Below, piece by piece: positions 1 through 7,202 of a stretch of DNA of 15,810 nucleotides (position 1 is the first letter of the stretch; the number at the start of each line of letters is the position of its first letter). Origin of the DNA: CAYVZU01 sp964455935 (lineage in GTDB: Bacteria > Fibrobacterota > CAYVZU01). The notes beneath the pieces are model-generated. The model did no database searches and was not told the DNA's origin. It worked only from the letters and a program-made list of their open reading frames with translations. The stretch is from positions 1 through 15,810 of the forward strand of contig CAYVZU010000093.1 of the NCBI GenBank assembly GCA_964455935.1, read 5' to 3'. The translations under genes and the position numbers were made by a program.

Positions 1-47
1 GCCGGAGGCGTTAACCAAATACAAATTGTAGTGAAGAAATCAGGGCC

Positions 48-80
48 AAAAATGCGAAATCAAATCAAAATCGCAATTTT
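48..80 (-). terminator. possible weak terminator downstream of leuB
   Basis: About 25 bases past the leuB stop, the minus strand has AAAATTGCGA, a 13-base AT-rich loop, then TCGCATTTTT. The arms pair over 9 of 10 positions and end in a short T run, so this could end the ilv-leu transcript. The stem is AT-rich apart from GCGA, so it would be weak. The rest of positions 1-104 shows no gene. Confidence 0.3.
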
Positions 81-104
81 CCACCGCCAACTGCGGAAGA
101 TGGG

Positions 105-1166
105 CTAGATCAGGCTTGCGATGGTGTCGCCCATTTCGCGGGTGCCCATTCCCATTTTGCCGGCGGACATGCTTTTCACTTTTCCGCTCTCGAGGGCTTT
201 GAACACCGCGCCGTCAATGGCCCTGGCGATTTTTTCTTCGCCCAGTGTCTCCATCATCATGCCGCCCGCGCAAATCGCGGCCAGCGGATTAATGACGTTC
301 TTTCCCGTGTACTTGGGCGCCGAGCCGCCAATGGGCTCGAACATGCTGACGCCTTCAGGATTAATGTTTCCGCCCGCGGCAATTCCCATCCCGCCCTGGA
401 TCATGGCGCCCAGATCGGTGATGATGTCGCCAAACAGGTTCTCGGTCACGATCACATCATAAAACTCCGGGTTCTTCACCATCCACATGGTGCAGGCGTC
501 CACGTGATTGTAATCCTGCTTGATGTCTTTGTAGTCGCGGTCGCCCATCTCTTTGTGCGCGCGCACCCACAGGTCTCCCGCATACGTAAGAACATTGCAC
601 TTATGGACCAGCGTCAGCGTCTTCTTCCGGTTGCGTTTGCGGGTGTATTCGTAGGCGTATTTGATGCAGCGGTCAACGACCGGCCGCGCATACGACATCA
701 CCTGTGTGGCGACTTCCCAGGGCGATCCCACCATGGAAGCGCCGCCCATGCCCGTGTAAATGCCGCCCGTGTTCTCGCGGATCACCACAAAATCGATTTC
801 GGCCGGACCTTTGTCCTTCAGCGGGGTCCAGACATTGGGATAAAGCTTCACCGGCCGCAGGTTGATATATTGGTCCATCTTGAAGCGGAGCTTGAGGAGA
901 ATCCCGAGCTCGAGGATTCCCGGCTTCACATCGGGATGGCCAATGGCGCCCAGATAGATGGCGTTGTATTTGCGGAGTTCTTCGATGGCCGAATCCGGCA
1001 GCGTCTCACCCGTACGCATATAGCGCTCGCCGCCAAAATCATACGCGTGAAAATCGAACTTGACCCCAAACTTCTCTCCGGCGGTCTTGAGCACCTTGAC
1101 GCCTTCGGCCAGCACCTCCGGCCCTGTCCCGTCTCCACCCATCAATGCAATGTTGTAGGTCTTCAT
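105..1166 (-). CDS. leuB: 3-isopropylmalate dehydrogenase (LeuB family, APKY-type cofactor loop)
   Basis: 353 aa, the usual IPMDH length. It oxidatively decarboxylates 3-isopropylmalate to 2-oxoisocaproate in leucine synthesis, in the cytosol. Family motifs visible are GGDGTGPE (10-17), RENTGGIYTG (130-139) with the catalytic Tyr137, the catalytic Lys189 in VHKCNVL, and the metal aspartates D223, D247 and D251 (LFGDIITD). The cofactor loop reads EPIGGSAPKYTGKNVINP (277-294). The usual IPMDH His before GSAP is Gly280, and Lys285-Tyr286 match the NADP-binding Lys-Tyr of E. coli isocitrate dehydrogenase. The ATG at 1166 was chosen because GGGAGAAGA precedes it and the family N-terminus begins there; a frame extension upstream is unrelated sequence. 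It is the last gene of the ilv-leu cluster. Tartrate or homoisocitrate dehydrogenase are alternatives, but the leu context strongly favours LeuB. Confidence 0.93.
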   Translation of the reverse strand: MKTYNIALMGGDGTGPEVLAEGVKVLKTAGEKFGVKFDFHAYDFGGERYMRTGETLPDSAIEELRKYNAIYLGAIGHPDVKPGILELGILLKLRFKMDQYINLRPVKLYPNVWTPLKDKGPAEIDFVVIRENTGGIYTGMGGASMVGSPWEVATQVMSYARPVVDRCIKYAYEYTRKRNRKKTLTLVHKCNVLTYAGDLWVRAHKEMGDRDYKDIKQDYNHVDACTMWMVKNPEFYDVIVTENLFGDIITDLGAMIQGGMGIAAGGNINPEGVSMFEPIGGSAPKYTGKNVINPLAAICAGGMMMETLGEEKIARAIDGAVFKALESGKVKSMSAGKMGMGTREMGDTIASLI

Positions 1167-1246
1167 TCTTCTCCCTTCAATAGAAGCGCAGCGCGCCGCG
1201 CCCTGCGTAGTTATTTGGCAACCACTCGCGTCTCGCGGAAAAGAGT

Positions 1247-1383
1247 ATGAAACCACAGAGTAATCCTGAGGCCGGAGACGAGGACACAGAGAGGAAAAAA
1301 GATCTATTCCGGCGCGGTGCGCGCCAGAAGGATTTTCCCTCTGTGTTCTCCTTCTTAACTCGGATTTCTCTCTGTGGTTTCAT
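1247..1383. repeat. dispersed imperfect palindrome, copy A (ACCACAGAG family)
   Basis: 137-bp element between the hydrolase gene and leuB. The outer arms ATGAAACCACAGAG (1247-1260) and CTCTGTGGTTTCAT (1370-1383) are perfect inverted repeats. An inner pair, GGACACAGAGAGG and CCCTCTGTGTT, is nested inside around a GC-rich centre (CCGGCGCGGTGCGCGCC). Near-identical copies lie at 2212-2347 and 5794-5928. A conserved right flank, GAACCTGAGCAGTTAC-like, follows. It would form a long hairpin in the polycistronic RNA. Function is unknown; it may be a REP/MITE-like element. Confidence 0.9.
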
Positions 1384-1402
1384 GAGAACCTGAGCAGTTA
1401 CG

Positions 1403-1993
1403 CTATTTAATCAGTTCCTGAATTCTCTTAAAGGATTCTGTTCCGGCCTGAAACGCCATTTCGAACAGGAGCATTTCCGCCGATGTTTTGATGGCGCCGG
1501 CCTGTGCCATACGCTCCATGGCCAATTCGTGATTCTCCGGGTTCCGGCTGCCGCAGGCATCGCCCGCCACATAGACCCAGTAATCGCGATGAAGAAGGTC
1601 GTGGACCGTCTGATGCACGCAGACATGGGACTCGATTCCGCACACGACCAGTCTTTTGATTTTGAGGGCATCCAGGCGCGCCGTAAAAGAGCTGCTCTGA
1701 AGGCAGGAGAACGTGATCTTCTCGGTAACCTCCATGATCGGAAAGCAGTCGCTGATGGCCCGCACGGTCTTGCCCAGTCCTTGCGGATACTGCTCGGTCA
1801 CCAGAACCGGGAGCTCGAACAAATGAAAGGCGTTGATCAGGGCCGACGCATTCTTGACGATCTTGTCGAAATTTGGAATGGCCGGCGCCAGTTTTTCCTG
1901 GAGATCGATCACCACCAGAGCCAGTCCCTGGCGTTCGGCAAGAATCGGGTTGCGGATCGACGCCTTGTGGCGGTCATCGTGCTTTCCGAACAT
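1403..1993 (-). CDS. isochorismatase-like cysteine hydrolase
   Basis: 196 aa, the size of single-domain isochorismatase-family (YcaC/ISOC-like) hydrolases. The catalytic triad is visible: D30 in ALVVIDLQ, K92 in TEKITFSCL, and the nucleophile C125 in GIESHVCVHQT, with the usual cis-peptide region GIES just before it. Substrates in the family include isochorismate, nicotinamide, carbamoylsarcosine and ureidoacrylate, and none can be assigned here. The start at 1993 is well supported by AAGGAGGT five bases before ATG. It sits between leuD and leuB on the same strand, flanked on both sides by copies A and B of the palindromic repeat. It may therefore be co-transcribed with leucine genes although no BCAA role is known for the family. 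The family call is firm; the role is open. Confidence 0.88.
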   Translation of the reverse strand: MFGKHDDRHKASIRNPILAERQGLALVVIDLQEKLAPAIPNFDKIVKNASALINAFHLFELPVLVTEQYPQGLGKTVRAISDCFPIMEVTEKITFSCLQSSSFTARLDALKIKRLVVCGIESHVCVHQTVHDLLHRDYWVYVAGDACGSRNPENHELAMERMAQAGAIKTSAEMLLFEMAFQAGTESFKRIQELIK

Positions 1994-2016
1994 GTCGACC
2001 TCCTTGTTTGGAGAAG

Positions 2017-2182
2017 GGGTTAGGGATTAGGGTACTGCCAACCGCGAAGGAAGCATGGAAATAAAGTGACCCACGAATTGCGCAGATGAACGCGGATTGC
2101 AAAATCTGCGTATATCTGTGCCATCTGTGGATTCTTTCGGTTTTCCTCCGGCTAATCCCTAATCCCTCACCCCTATTCCCTT
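2017..2182. repeat. composite palindromic repeat (GGGATTAGGG arms, ATCTGTG core)
   Basis: An outer inverted pair, GGGGTTAGGGATTAGGG (2017-2033) and CCCTAATCCCTCACCCC (about 2157-2173), encloses a second inverted repeat. In the inner one, CCACGAATTGCGCAGAT (about 2070-2086) opposes ATCTGTGCCATCTGTGG (about 2114-2130) with 13 of 17 positions paired. Both are typical of short dispersed palindromes nested in spacers. Together with copy B (2212-2347) they fill the 380-base gap between leuD and the hydrolase gene, where I see no coding sequence. Confidence 0.75.
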
Positions 2183-2211
2183 CGTAGCTACTCACAACTC
2201 TCGAAAGAACC

Positions 2212-2347
2212 ATGAAACCACAGAGTAACACTGAGGCCAGAGAAGAGGACACAGAGAGGAAAAAAGATCTATTCCGGCGCGGTGCGCGCCAGAAAGATTT
2301 CCCTCTGTGTTCTCCTTCTTAGCTCGGATTTCTCTCTGTGGTTTCAT
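2212..2347. repeat. dispersed imperfect palindrome, copy B (ACCACAGAG family)
   Basis: 136-bp element between leuD and the hydrolase gene. Outer arms ATGAAACCACAGAG (2212-2225) and CTCTGTGGTTTCAT (2334-2347) are perfect. It is nearly identical to copies A and C. Flanking bases CTCGAAAGAACC on the left and GGGAACCTGAGC on the right are shared with copy C, so the true unit is a little longer than the arms. It ends about 26 bases before the leuD stop codon on the plus strand. Confidence 0.9.
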
Positions 2348-2373
2348 GGGAACCTGAGCGCTCGCGTTCCCTT

Positions 2374-2904
2374 TTAGTATTTCTCGTCCGCGAATTCCAC
2401 CCAGCCGCCTGCCTCGACCAGAGCCATATCAAAGCCGGGGAGGTTGAAATCGACGGAGAGCTTCCGGCCTTTCGCATTGACAAAATCGAGCTTGCCGGCA
2501 TCCGGCCGGATCGTGCAGTCCACCGGCTTGGCTTTGGCCAGCTCAAAAATGGACGCGATGGTTGTGGCCGGAAGTTCGATGGCCAGCATGCCGCCGTTGA
2601 ACATGTTCTGGCGGAAAATGCGGGCGAAATTTTCGGCAATCACCGCGGTGATTCCGTTGACTTCCAGGGCCCAGGGCGCGTGTTCGCGCGAAGAGCCGCA
2701 CCCGAAGTTGGCGCGGGTCACTACCACGCGCGCCGCCTTTGGTTCCGCGCCTTTGGGATCGAACCCGGGCAGAAGCAGGTCTTCAAGTAGATGAGGCCCA
2801 AGTGCTTCTTTTTTGAGTTCGGTCAAGTATTTCGCCGGAATGATCTCGTCGGTGTTGATGTCCGACCGGTCCAGAAAGAGAACCGGCCCGCCGAATTGTT
2901 TCAT
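2374..2904 (-). CDS. leuD: 3-isopropylmalate dehydratase small subunit
   Basis: 176 aa swivel-domain subunit that joins LeuC to isomerise 2-isopropylmalate to 3-isopropylmalate. Visible motifs are SDINTDEIIPAKYLTE near the N-terminus and NFGCGSSREHAPWAL in the middle, the aconitase-superfamily small-subunit signature. The length and the DINTDEIIPAKYL form fit the short archaeal-like LeuD2 class rather than the ~200 aa E. coli type. The ATG at 2904 was chosen because homology starts at MKQFGGPVLF and AAAGGA lies about 8 bases upstream; an ATG ten codons earlier falls inside the palindrome region. A 51-base gap holding a 20-bp palindrome separates it from leuC. Confidence 0.93.
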   Translation of the reverse strand: MKQFGGPVLFLDRSDINTDEIIPAKYLTELKKEALGPHLLEDLLLPGFDPKGAEPKAARVVVTRANFGCGSSREHAPWALEVNGITAVIAENFARIFRQNMFNGGMLAIELPATTIASIFELAKAKPVDCTIRPDAGKLDFVNAKGRKLSVDFNLPGFDMALVEAGGWVEFADEKY

Positions 2905-2922
2905 GGTTGATTCCTTTTGCGA

Positions 2923-2951
2923 CGGACACGGCATGCCGTGTCCCTACACAT
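2923..2951. repeat. GGACACGG/CCGTGTCC palindrome, copy 1
   Basis: In the leuC-leuD spacer, GGACACGGCATGCCGTGTCC (2924-2943) is a perfect 20-bp palindrome followed by CTACACATTTTT. A second copy with a 4-base GGCA centre and the same trailing CTGCACATT lies at 7712-7742, in the ilvB-ilvN spacer. The shared tail outside the palindrome shows a dispersed repeat rather than chance. In RNA it gives a short hairpin between cotranscribed genes. Confidence 0.85.
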
Positions 2952-2955
2952 TTTT

Positions 2956-4239
2956 CTACAGAAATTCCCGCGGATCCGTCAGTTTTCCGGTCACACCGCT
3001 GGCGGCCGCACTGGCCGGGCTCATCAAGTGCACCATCCCGCCCTTGCCCATGCGGCCCGAGAAATTCCGGTTCGTGGTTGAAGCGCACACCTCGCCTTCG
3101 GCGAGCACGCCGTTGGACATGCCCAGGCATGCCCCGCAGGTGGGGTTGGTCACGCAATAGCCCGCATCCATAAATACCGCGAGGATTCCCTTGTCCATGG
3201 CCTGCCGGTATACGTCGGGTGTGGCCGGACTGACGATGCCCCGCACACCCTTGGCCAGCTTTCGGCCGCGAACGATCTTGACGGCCTCTTCGAGATCCGA
3301 AAGGCGGCCGTTGGTGCAGCTTCCGATATAGACCTGGTTAATGCGCGTATCGCTCAGCTCTTTGAGTTTCTTCACCTGATCGGGCTTGTAGCCCACCGTG
3401 GCAACCGGCTCGAGATCGGGCGCATGGATGGAGAGTTCCTTTTTATAGGCTGCGCCGGGTTCCGAATGCAGCGCCTCAAATGCGGCAAGGGCTTTGGCCT
3501 TGTCGTCTCCGTATTCTGCGCTGATGAAAGGCCACAGGTATTGCAGCGTAACTTTGTCCGGCATGCAAATGCCCGATGTGGCCCCCGCTTCCACAGCCAT
3601 GTTGCAGACGGTCATTCGCTCTTCCATGCTCATGGCGCTGATGGTCTCGCCCACAAACTCGACAACATGGTCCGTGGCGCCGTTTACGGTGAGTTGGCGG
3701 ATTACTTCAAGGATGACATCCTTGGCATAGACGCCCTTGGACAAGTTGCCGCTTACCGTCACACGGATGCTGTGCGGCTGGCGGAATGCGCAGATCCCCT
3801 TGAGGATCGCGACCTCCAGGTCCGTTGTGCCGACGCCGGCCGCAAAGGCGCCAAAGGCGCCGTGCGTGCAGGTGTGGCTGTCGCCCATGACCACGGTGTA
3901 GCCGGGCCGAATCAATCCCTTCTCCGGAAAAATCGCGTGGCATACGCCGTTGCAGCCGATATCGAAAAACTCGACCCCGTGGCGGTGGGCCCAGTCGCGC
4001 AGCACCTTGCCCTGTTCGGCCGTGGCCGAGTCCTTGGCCGGCGTAACATGATCGATCACGGCCTTGATCTTGGCCGCATCGAACACACGGTCTTTCTTGC
4101 GCCAAACCAGATCGGCAATGGCAATGGGCGTGGTGATCTCGTGACAGAGAACTCTGTCGATCGAGAGAACCTTCGTGCCCGGAAATGGCTCGTCGCGCAA
4201 ATGAGCCTGGAATATTTTGTCGGTAATTGTCTGGTTCAT
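2956..4239 (-). CDS. leuC: 3-isopropylmalate dehydratase large subunit
   Basis: 427 aa, the length of the archaeal-like LeuC2/homoaconitase-type large subunit rather than the ~465 aa E. coli form. It carries the [4Fe-4S] cluster of isopropylmalate isomerase. Cluster ligands are C308 (IGSCTNGR), C368 and C371 (NPTCGACLG). The aconitase-type signature GDSHTCTHGAFGAFAAGVGT is at 119-138. The C-terminus (FSGRMGKGGMVHLMSPASAAASGVTGKLTDP) is typical. The ATG at 4239 overlaps the leuA stop in an ATGA junction, and AAAGGAAAGAAG upstream gives a ribosome binding site within leuA. The overlap implies translational coupling. The product pairs with leuD just downstream. Confidence 0.95.
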   Translation of the reverse strand: MNQTITDKIFQAHLRDEPFPGTKVLSIDRVLCHEITTPIAIADLVWRKKDRVFDAAKIKAVIDHVTPAKDSATAEQGKVLRDWAHRHGVEFFDIGCNGVCHAIFPEKGLIRPGYTVVMGDSHTCTHGAFGAFAAGVGTTDLEVAILKGICAFRQPHSIRVTVSGNLSKGVYAKDVILEVIRQLTVNGATDHVVEFVGETISAMSMEERMTVCNMAVEAGATSGICMPDKVTLQYLWPFISAEYGDDKAKALAAFEALHSEPGAAYKKELSIHAPDLEPVATVGYKPDQVKKLKELSDTRINQVYIGSCTNGRLSDLEEAVKIVRGRKLAKGVRGIVSPATPDVYRQAMDKGILAVFMDAGYCVTNPTCGACLGMSNGVLAEGEVCASTTNRNFSGRMGKGGMVHLMSPASAAASGVTGKLTDPREFL

Positions 4240-5768
4240 CTTTTCTTCTTTCCTTTGCGGATGCCCACAACCTTGTTGACCGCATTCAAATAGGCCAAAG
4301 CGGACGCTTCCACAATGTCCGTGCTCGCGCCGCTTCCGTGATAACGCTGCCCGTCGTTTACGGCCACGATATCAACCTTGCCCATGGCACCGCGGCCTTC
4401 ACTGAGCGCCGCCAGCTTGTAGTCCTCGAGCTTCATCCTGACTTTTGTAATCCGCTCGATGGCGTTGTAGCAGGCGTCCACGGGCCCGTCGCCGGTGGCC
4501 GCTTCCTGCTTCACGCCCTCGGGTGTCTTGAGCCGTACCGTGGCCGTGGGAATCGTGTTCTTGCCCGAGACCGCGTTGAGAAACTCCAGCGTGTACGTTT
4601 CGCGGAGTTCCTCGCCGCCCAGTTCCATCAAAGCGACCAGGTCGTCATCGTACACCGTGCCCTTCTTGTCGGCTAGCGCAATGAACCGCTGGTAAAACTC
4701 CCTGGCATCGACGTCCTTCAGCAGGTAGCCCAGCTCCTTGAGCCGGTGGGCGACCATGTGGCTGCCCGACCGCGAGGTCAGATTCATCCGGTTCGTGGCC
4801 AGCCCAATCGATTGCGGCGTCATGATCTCGTAGTTCTTGCGGTTCTTGAGAATTCCATCCTGGTGGATTCCCGAAGAATGGCTGAAGGCGTTGGACCCCA
4901 CAACGGCTTTGTTCGGCTGCACGGGCGTGTTGCACAGGCGGCTCACCAACCTGCTTGTGGGATAGATCTCGCGCGTATTGATGGCCGTGCGCAAGCCCAG
5001 ACGGTTGACGCGCGTGTTGAGAATCATGACGGCTTCCTCGAGCGAGCAGTTGCCGGCGCGTTCGCCCAGGCCGTTGATGGTGCACTCGATCTGGCGCGCC
5101 CCGCGTTCCACCGCGACAATGGAGTTGGCCGTAGCCAATCCCAGGTCGTTATGGCAGTGGACCGAAATGATGGCCTTGTCCACGTTTGGGACGCCGTTGA
5201 AAACACCCGTGATGATTCCGCCGAACTCCTCGGGCAGCGTGTAGCCGACCGTATCGGGGAGATTGATGACCGAAGCCCCGGCTTTGATCACCGCCTCCAC
5301 AATTCGGTGCAGAAATTCGGGCTCGGTACGGCCCGTATCTTCGGGCGAAAATTCCACGCGGGGACACAACTTTCGGGCCAGCTTGACCGCGTCCACGGCC
5401 ATGCGCAGGACTTCGTCATCCGTTTTACGCAGCTTGGTCTCGCGATGCAGCCGCGATGCGCCGATAAACACATGAATCATGGGCTTGTCCGACGGCCGCA
5501 CTGCCTTGGCCGCGGTTTCGATATCGGCTTTCACGCACCGCGCCAAACCGCAAATGTGCGGACCGCGAATGGTTTTGGCAATGGTCTGCACCGCCTCGAA
5601 ATCGCCCGGCGAGCTGACGGGAAATCCGGCTTCAATCGTATCCACGCGCAGTCGAACCAGTTGCTTGGCAATCGCAAGTTTCTCCTTTACGGAGAGACTG
5701 GAATGCAGGGCCTGCTCGCCGTCACGCAACGTGGTATCGAAGATGTAGACACGATTTTTATCGGACAT
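4236..5768 (-). CDS. leuA: 2-isopropylmalate synthase
   Basis: 510 aa. Condenses acetyl-CoA with 2-oxoisovalerate, the committed step to leucine. The N-terminal TIM barrel shows FDTTLRDGEQAL (10-21, metal ligand D11), EAGFPVSSPGDFE (46-58), and metal histidines H204 and H206 in ISVHCHNDLGLA. FSHSSGIHQDG (295-305) lies in the linker region, and the C-terminal leucine-binding regulatory domain runs from about 390 (NGPV-like GDGPVDACYNAI, then VDIVAV and GASTDIVEASALAYLNAVN). It closely resembles the E. coli LeuA class, so leucine feedback inhibition is likely. The ATG at 5768 was chosen because homology starts there and GAAGGGA lies upstream. The frame stays open another 45 codons, but that part translates repeat copy C and is rejected. 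Its stop overlaps the leuC start. Confidence 0.95.
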   Translation of the reverse strand: MSDKNRVYIFDTTLRDGEQALHSSLSVKEKLAIAKQLVRLRVDTIEAGFPVSSPGDFEAVQTIAKTIRGPHICGLARCVKADIETAAKAVRPSDKPMIHVFIGASRLHRETKLRKTDDEVLRMAVDAVKLARKLCPRVEFSPEDTGRTEPEFLHRIVEAVIKAGASVINLPDTVGYTLPEEFGGIITGVFNGVPNVDKAIISVHCHNDLGLATANSIVAVERGARQIECTINGLGERAGNCSLEEAVMILNTRVNRLGLRTAINTREIYPTSRLVSRLCNTPVQPNKAVVGSNAFSHSSGIHQDGILKNRKNYEIMTPQSIGLATNRMNLTSRSGSHMVAHRLKELGYLLKDVDAREFYQRFIALADKKGTVYDDDLVALMELGGEELRETYTLEFLNAVSGKNTIPTATVRLKTPEGVKQEAATGDGPVDACYNAIERITKVRMKLEDYKLAALSEGRGAMGKVDIVAVNDGQRYHGSGASTDIVEASALAYLNAVNKVVGIRKGKKKR

Positions 5769-5793
5769 ACTTGTTTCCCTTCTCGAAAGAACC

Positions 5794-5928
5794 ATGAAAC
5801 CACAGAGTAGCACTGAGGCCGAAGAGGAGGACACAGAGAGGAGAAAGATCTTTGCCGGCGCGGACCGTGCCGGAAAGAGTTCCCTCTGTGTTCTCACTCT
5901 CAACTCGGATTTCTCTCTGTGGTTTCAT
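5794..5928. repeat. dispersed imperfect palindrome, copy C (ACCACAGAG family)
   Basis: 135-bp element in the leuA-ilvC spacer, with perfect outer arms at 5794-5807 and 5915-5928 and the same nested inner arms as copies A and B. It begins about 25 bases before the leuA start codon (reading the minus strand), so the hairpin sits next to the leuA ribosome binding site. The centre (GGCGCGGACCGTGCCGG) differs from A and B but still pairs with itself, which suggests structure is kept while sequence drifts. Confidence 0.9.
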
Positions 5929-5953
5929 GGGAACCTGAGCTGTTACTATGATT

Positions 5954-7051
5954 TTATGCTTTCCGTCCGCCGACACCCTTTGTGCTTGCGGTAATGCCGA
6001 TTCCTTTTTCCTTCGGCCGCAGCGCGCGGGATGCCGCGCCGGCGCGCCACATTTCGGAATTGCCGATTTCAGCCAGCTTCTTGTCGAGCCACTTCTGGTA
6101 ATCCTTCTTGCCGCAGTCGCGGATCACTTCGCGCGTCTCGATGCCGGCCTTGACCGAGGTATAGAGTTTCGCAAAGACCGGCAGCGTGGCTTTCTTGAAA
6201 ATCGGCCTCCACTTCAGCGCACCATGCTGGGCCGTGGCCGAGCAGTTGCGGTACATCCAATCCATGCCGTTTTCATCAACCAGACGAATGAGGCTCTGCG
6301 TAAGCTCTTCCACGGACTCGTTGAACGCCTCGCTGGGGCTGTGGCCGTTTTTGCGCAGCGTGTCGTATTGCGCTTCCATCACGCCGGCCAGGGCGCCCAT
6401 CAGGATTCCGCGTTCGCCGGTCAGATCGCTATAGACTTCCTTCTGGAAAGTGGTCGGGAACAGGTAGCCCGAGCCAATGCCGATGCCCACGGCCATGCAA
6501 CGCTCTTCGGCGCGGCCCGTGGCATCCTGGAAAACCGCGAAGCTCGAATTGATGCCCGCGCCGGAAAGGAAATTGCGGCGCACGGATGTTCCCGAGCCTT
6601 TGGGCGCGACCATGATCACATCCACGTCCTTGGGCGGAATAACGCCGGTCTGCTTCTTATAGACAATCGAAAAACCATGCGAGAAATACAGCGCGTCGCC
6701 TTTCTTCAGGTTCTTCTTAATCATGGGCCAGATCTGACGCTGGGCCGCGTCGGAAACCAGGATTTGAATAATCGTGCCGCGCCGGACCGCTTCTTCCATG
6801 TCAAACAGGGTCTTTCCGGGCACCCAACCATCTTTGACGGCACGGTCCCAGTCACGTTTGAAGCTCTTGGCCTGGCCAATGATCACATTGAACCCGTTGT
6901 CCTTGAGGTTCAGCGCCTGGGCCGGTCCTTGCACGCCATAGCCAATGACCGCAATGGTCTCGTTCTTCAAGACCTGCTTGGCCTTTGACAGCGGGAACTC
7001 GCTGCGCATCACAACTTTTTCCTTTTCACCACCAAAATTGATAAGAGCCAT
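5954..7051 (-). CDS. ilvC: ketol-acid reductoisomerase
   Basis: 365 aa. Converts 2-acetolactate and 2-aceto-2-hydroxybutyrate to dihydroxy acids using NAD(P)H. The Rossmann motif GYGVQGPAQALN is at 37-48. The all-helical domain carries the Mg ligands D209 and E213 in SDLTGERGILMG, then NGHSPSEAFNESVEE and CSATAQHGALKWRPIF. FSHGFS...VAPKGSGTSVRRNF and INSSFAVFQDATG match the fungal Ilv5/Bacteroidetes-like class I enzymes better than the ~330-340 aa actinobacterial/Bacillus form. A basic, low-complexity tail (about 343-365) follows the core. The ATG at 7051 has TAGGAGGT seven bases upstream, the strongest ribosome binding site in the cluster. A 151-base spacer holding small hairpins separates it from ilvN. 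Confidence 0.95.
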   Translation of the reverse strand: MALINFGGEKEKVVMRSEFPLSKAKQVLKNETIAVIGYGVQGPAQALNLKDNGFNVIIGQAKSFKRDWDRAVKDGWVPGKTLFDMEEAVRRGTIIQILVSDAAQRQIWPMIKKNLKKGDALYFSHGFSIVYKKQTGVIPPKDVDVIMVAPKGSGTSVRRNFLSGAGINSSFAVFQDATGRAEERCMAVGIGIGSGYLFPTTFQKEVYSDLTGERGILMGALAGVMEAQYDTLRKNGHSPSEAFNESVEELTQSLIRLVDENGMDWMYRNCSATAQHGALKWRPIFKKATLPVFAKLYTSVKAGIETREVIRDCGKKDYQKWLDKKLAEIGNSEMWRAGAASRALRPKEKGIGITASTKGVGGRKA

Positions 7052-7100
7052 AACAAAGACCTCCTAGTATGAGAAAAGAATGTCGTCCGTTCATCGTTCC

Positions 7101-7123
7101 CGGTTCCCAAAATTCGGGAGCCG
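7101..7123. repeat. small hairpin in the ilvN-ilvC spacer
   Basis: CGGTTCCC and GGGAGCCG around AAAATTC form an 8-bp stem with one wobble. The same 151-base spacer also has GGATCTCGATCC (about 7134-7145) and a GACTCGTTGCTCACGACTCACCAGTCC stretch in two short parts near 7165-7192. None has a T run, so these look like spacer structure rather than terminators. Confidence 0.4.
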
Positions 7124-7202
7124 GATTAAAGCTTGGATCTCGATCCTTGATTTCCCGCTGTTTTGGACTCGTTGCTCACGACTCACCAGTCCCATCTCCT
7201 GG

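Noticed and set aside
1177..1383. Small minus-strand ORFs starting MKPQREIR in repeat copies A and C (also 5758-5976) as a conserved small protein
   Set aside because: The shared start comes from the palindrome arm. After about 16 codons the frames differ between copies because of an indel, and there is no ribosome binding site, so the similarity is that of the DNA repeat.
4746..5810. Long plus-strand open frames opposite leuA, ilvC (5948-6988), leuC (3424-4293), leuB (504-1250) and ilvB (7975-8862)
   Set aside because: They mirror the codon bias of strongly recognised minus-strand genes. The proteins are Arg/His/Gly-rich with no family motifs or ribosome binding sites.
5769..5903. 45-residue N-terminal extension of LeuA
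   Set aside because: It is a translation of repeat copy C and spacer. LeuA homology begins at the ATG at 5768, which has GAAGGGA upstream.
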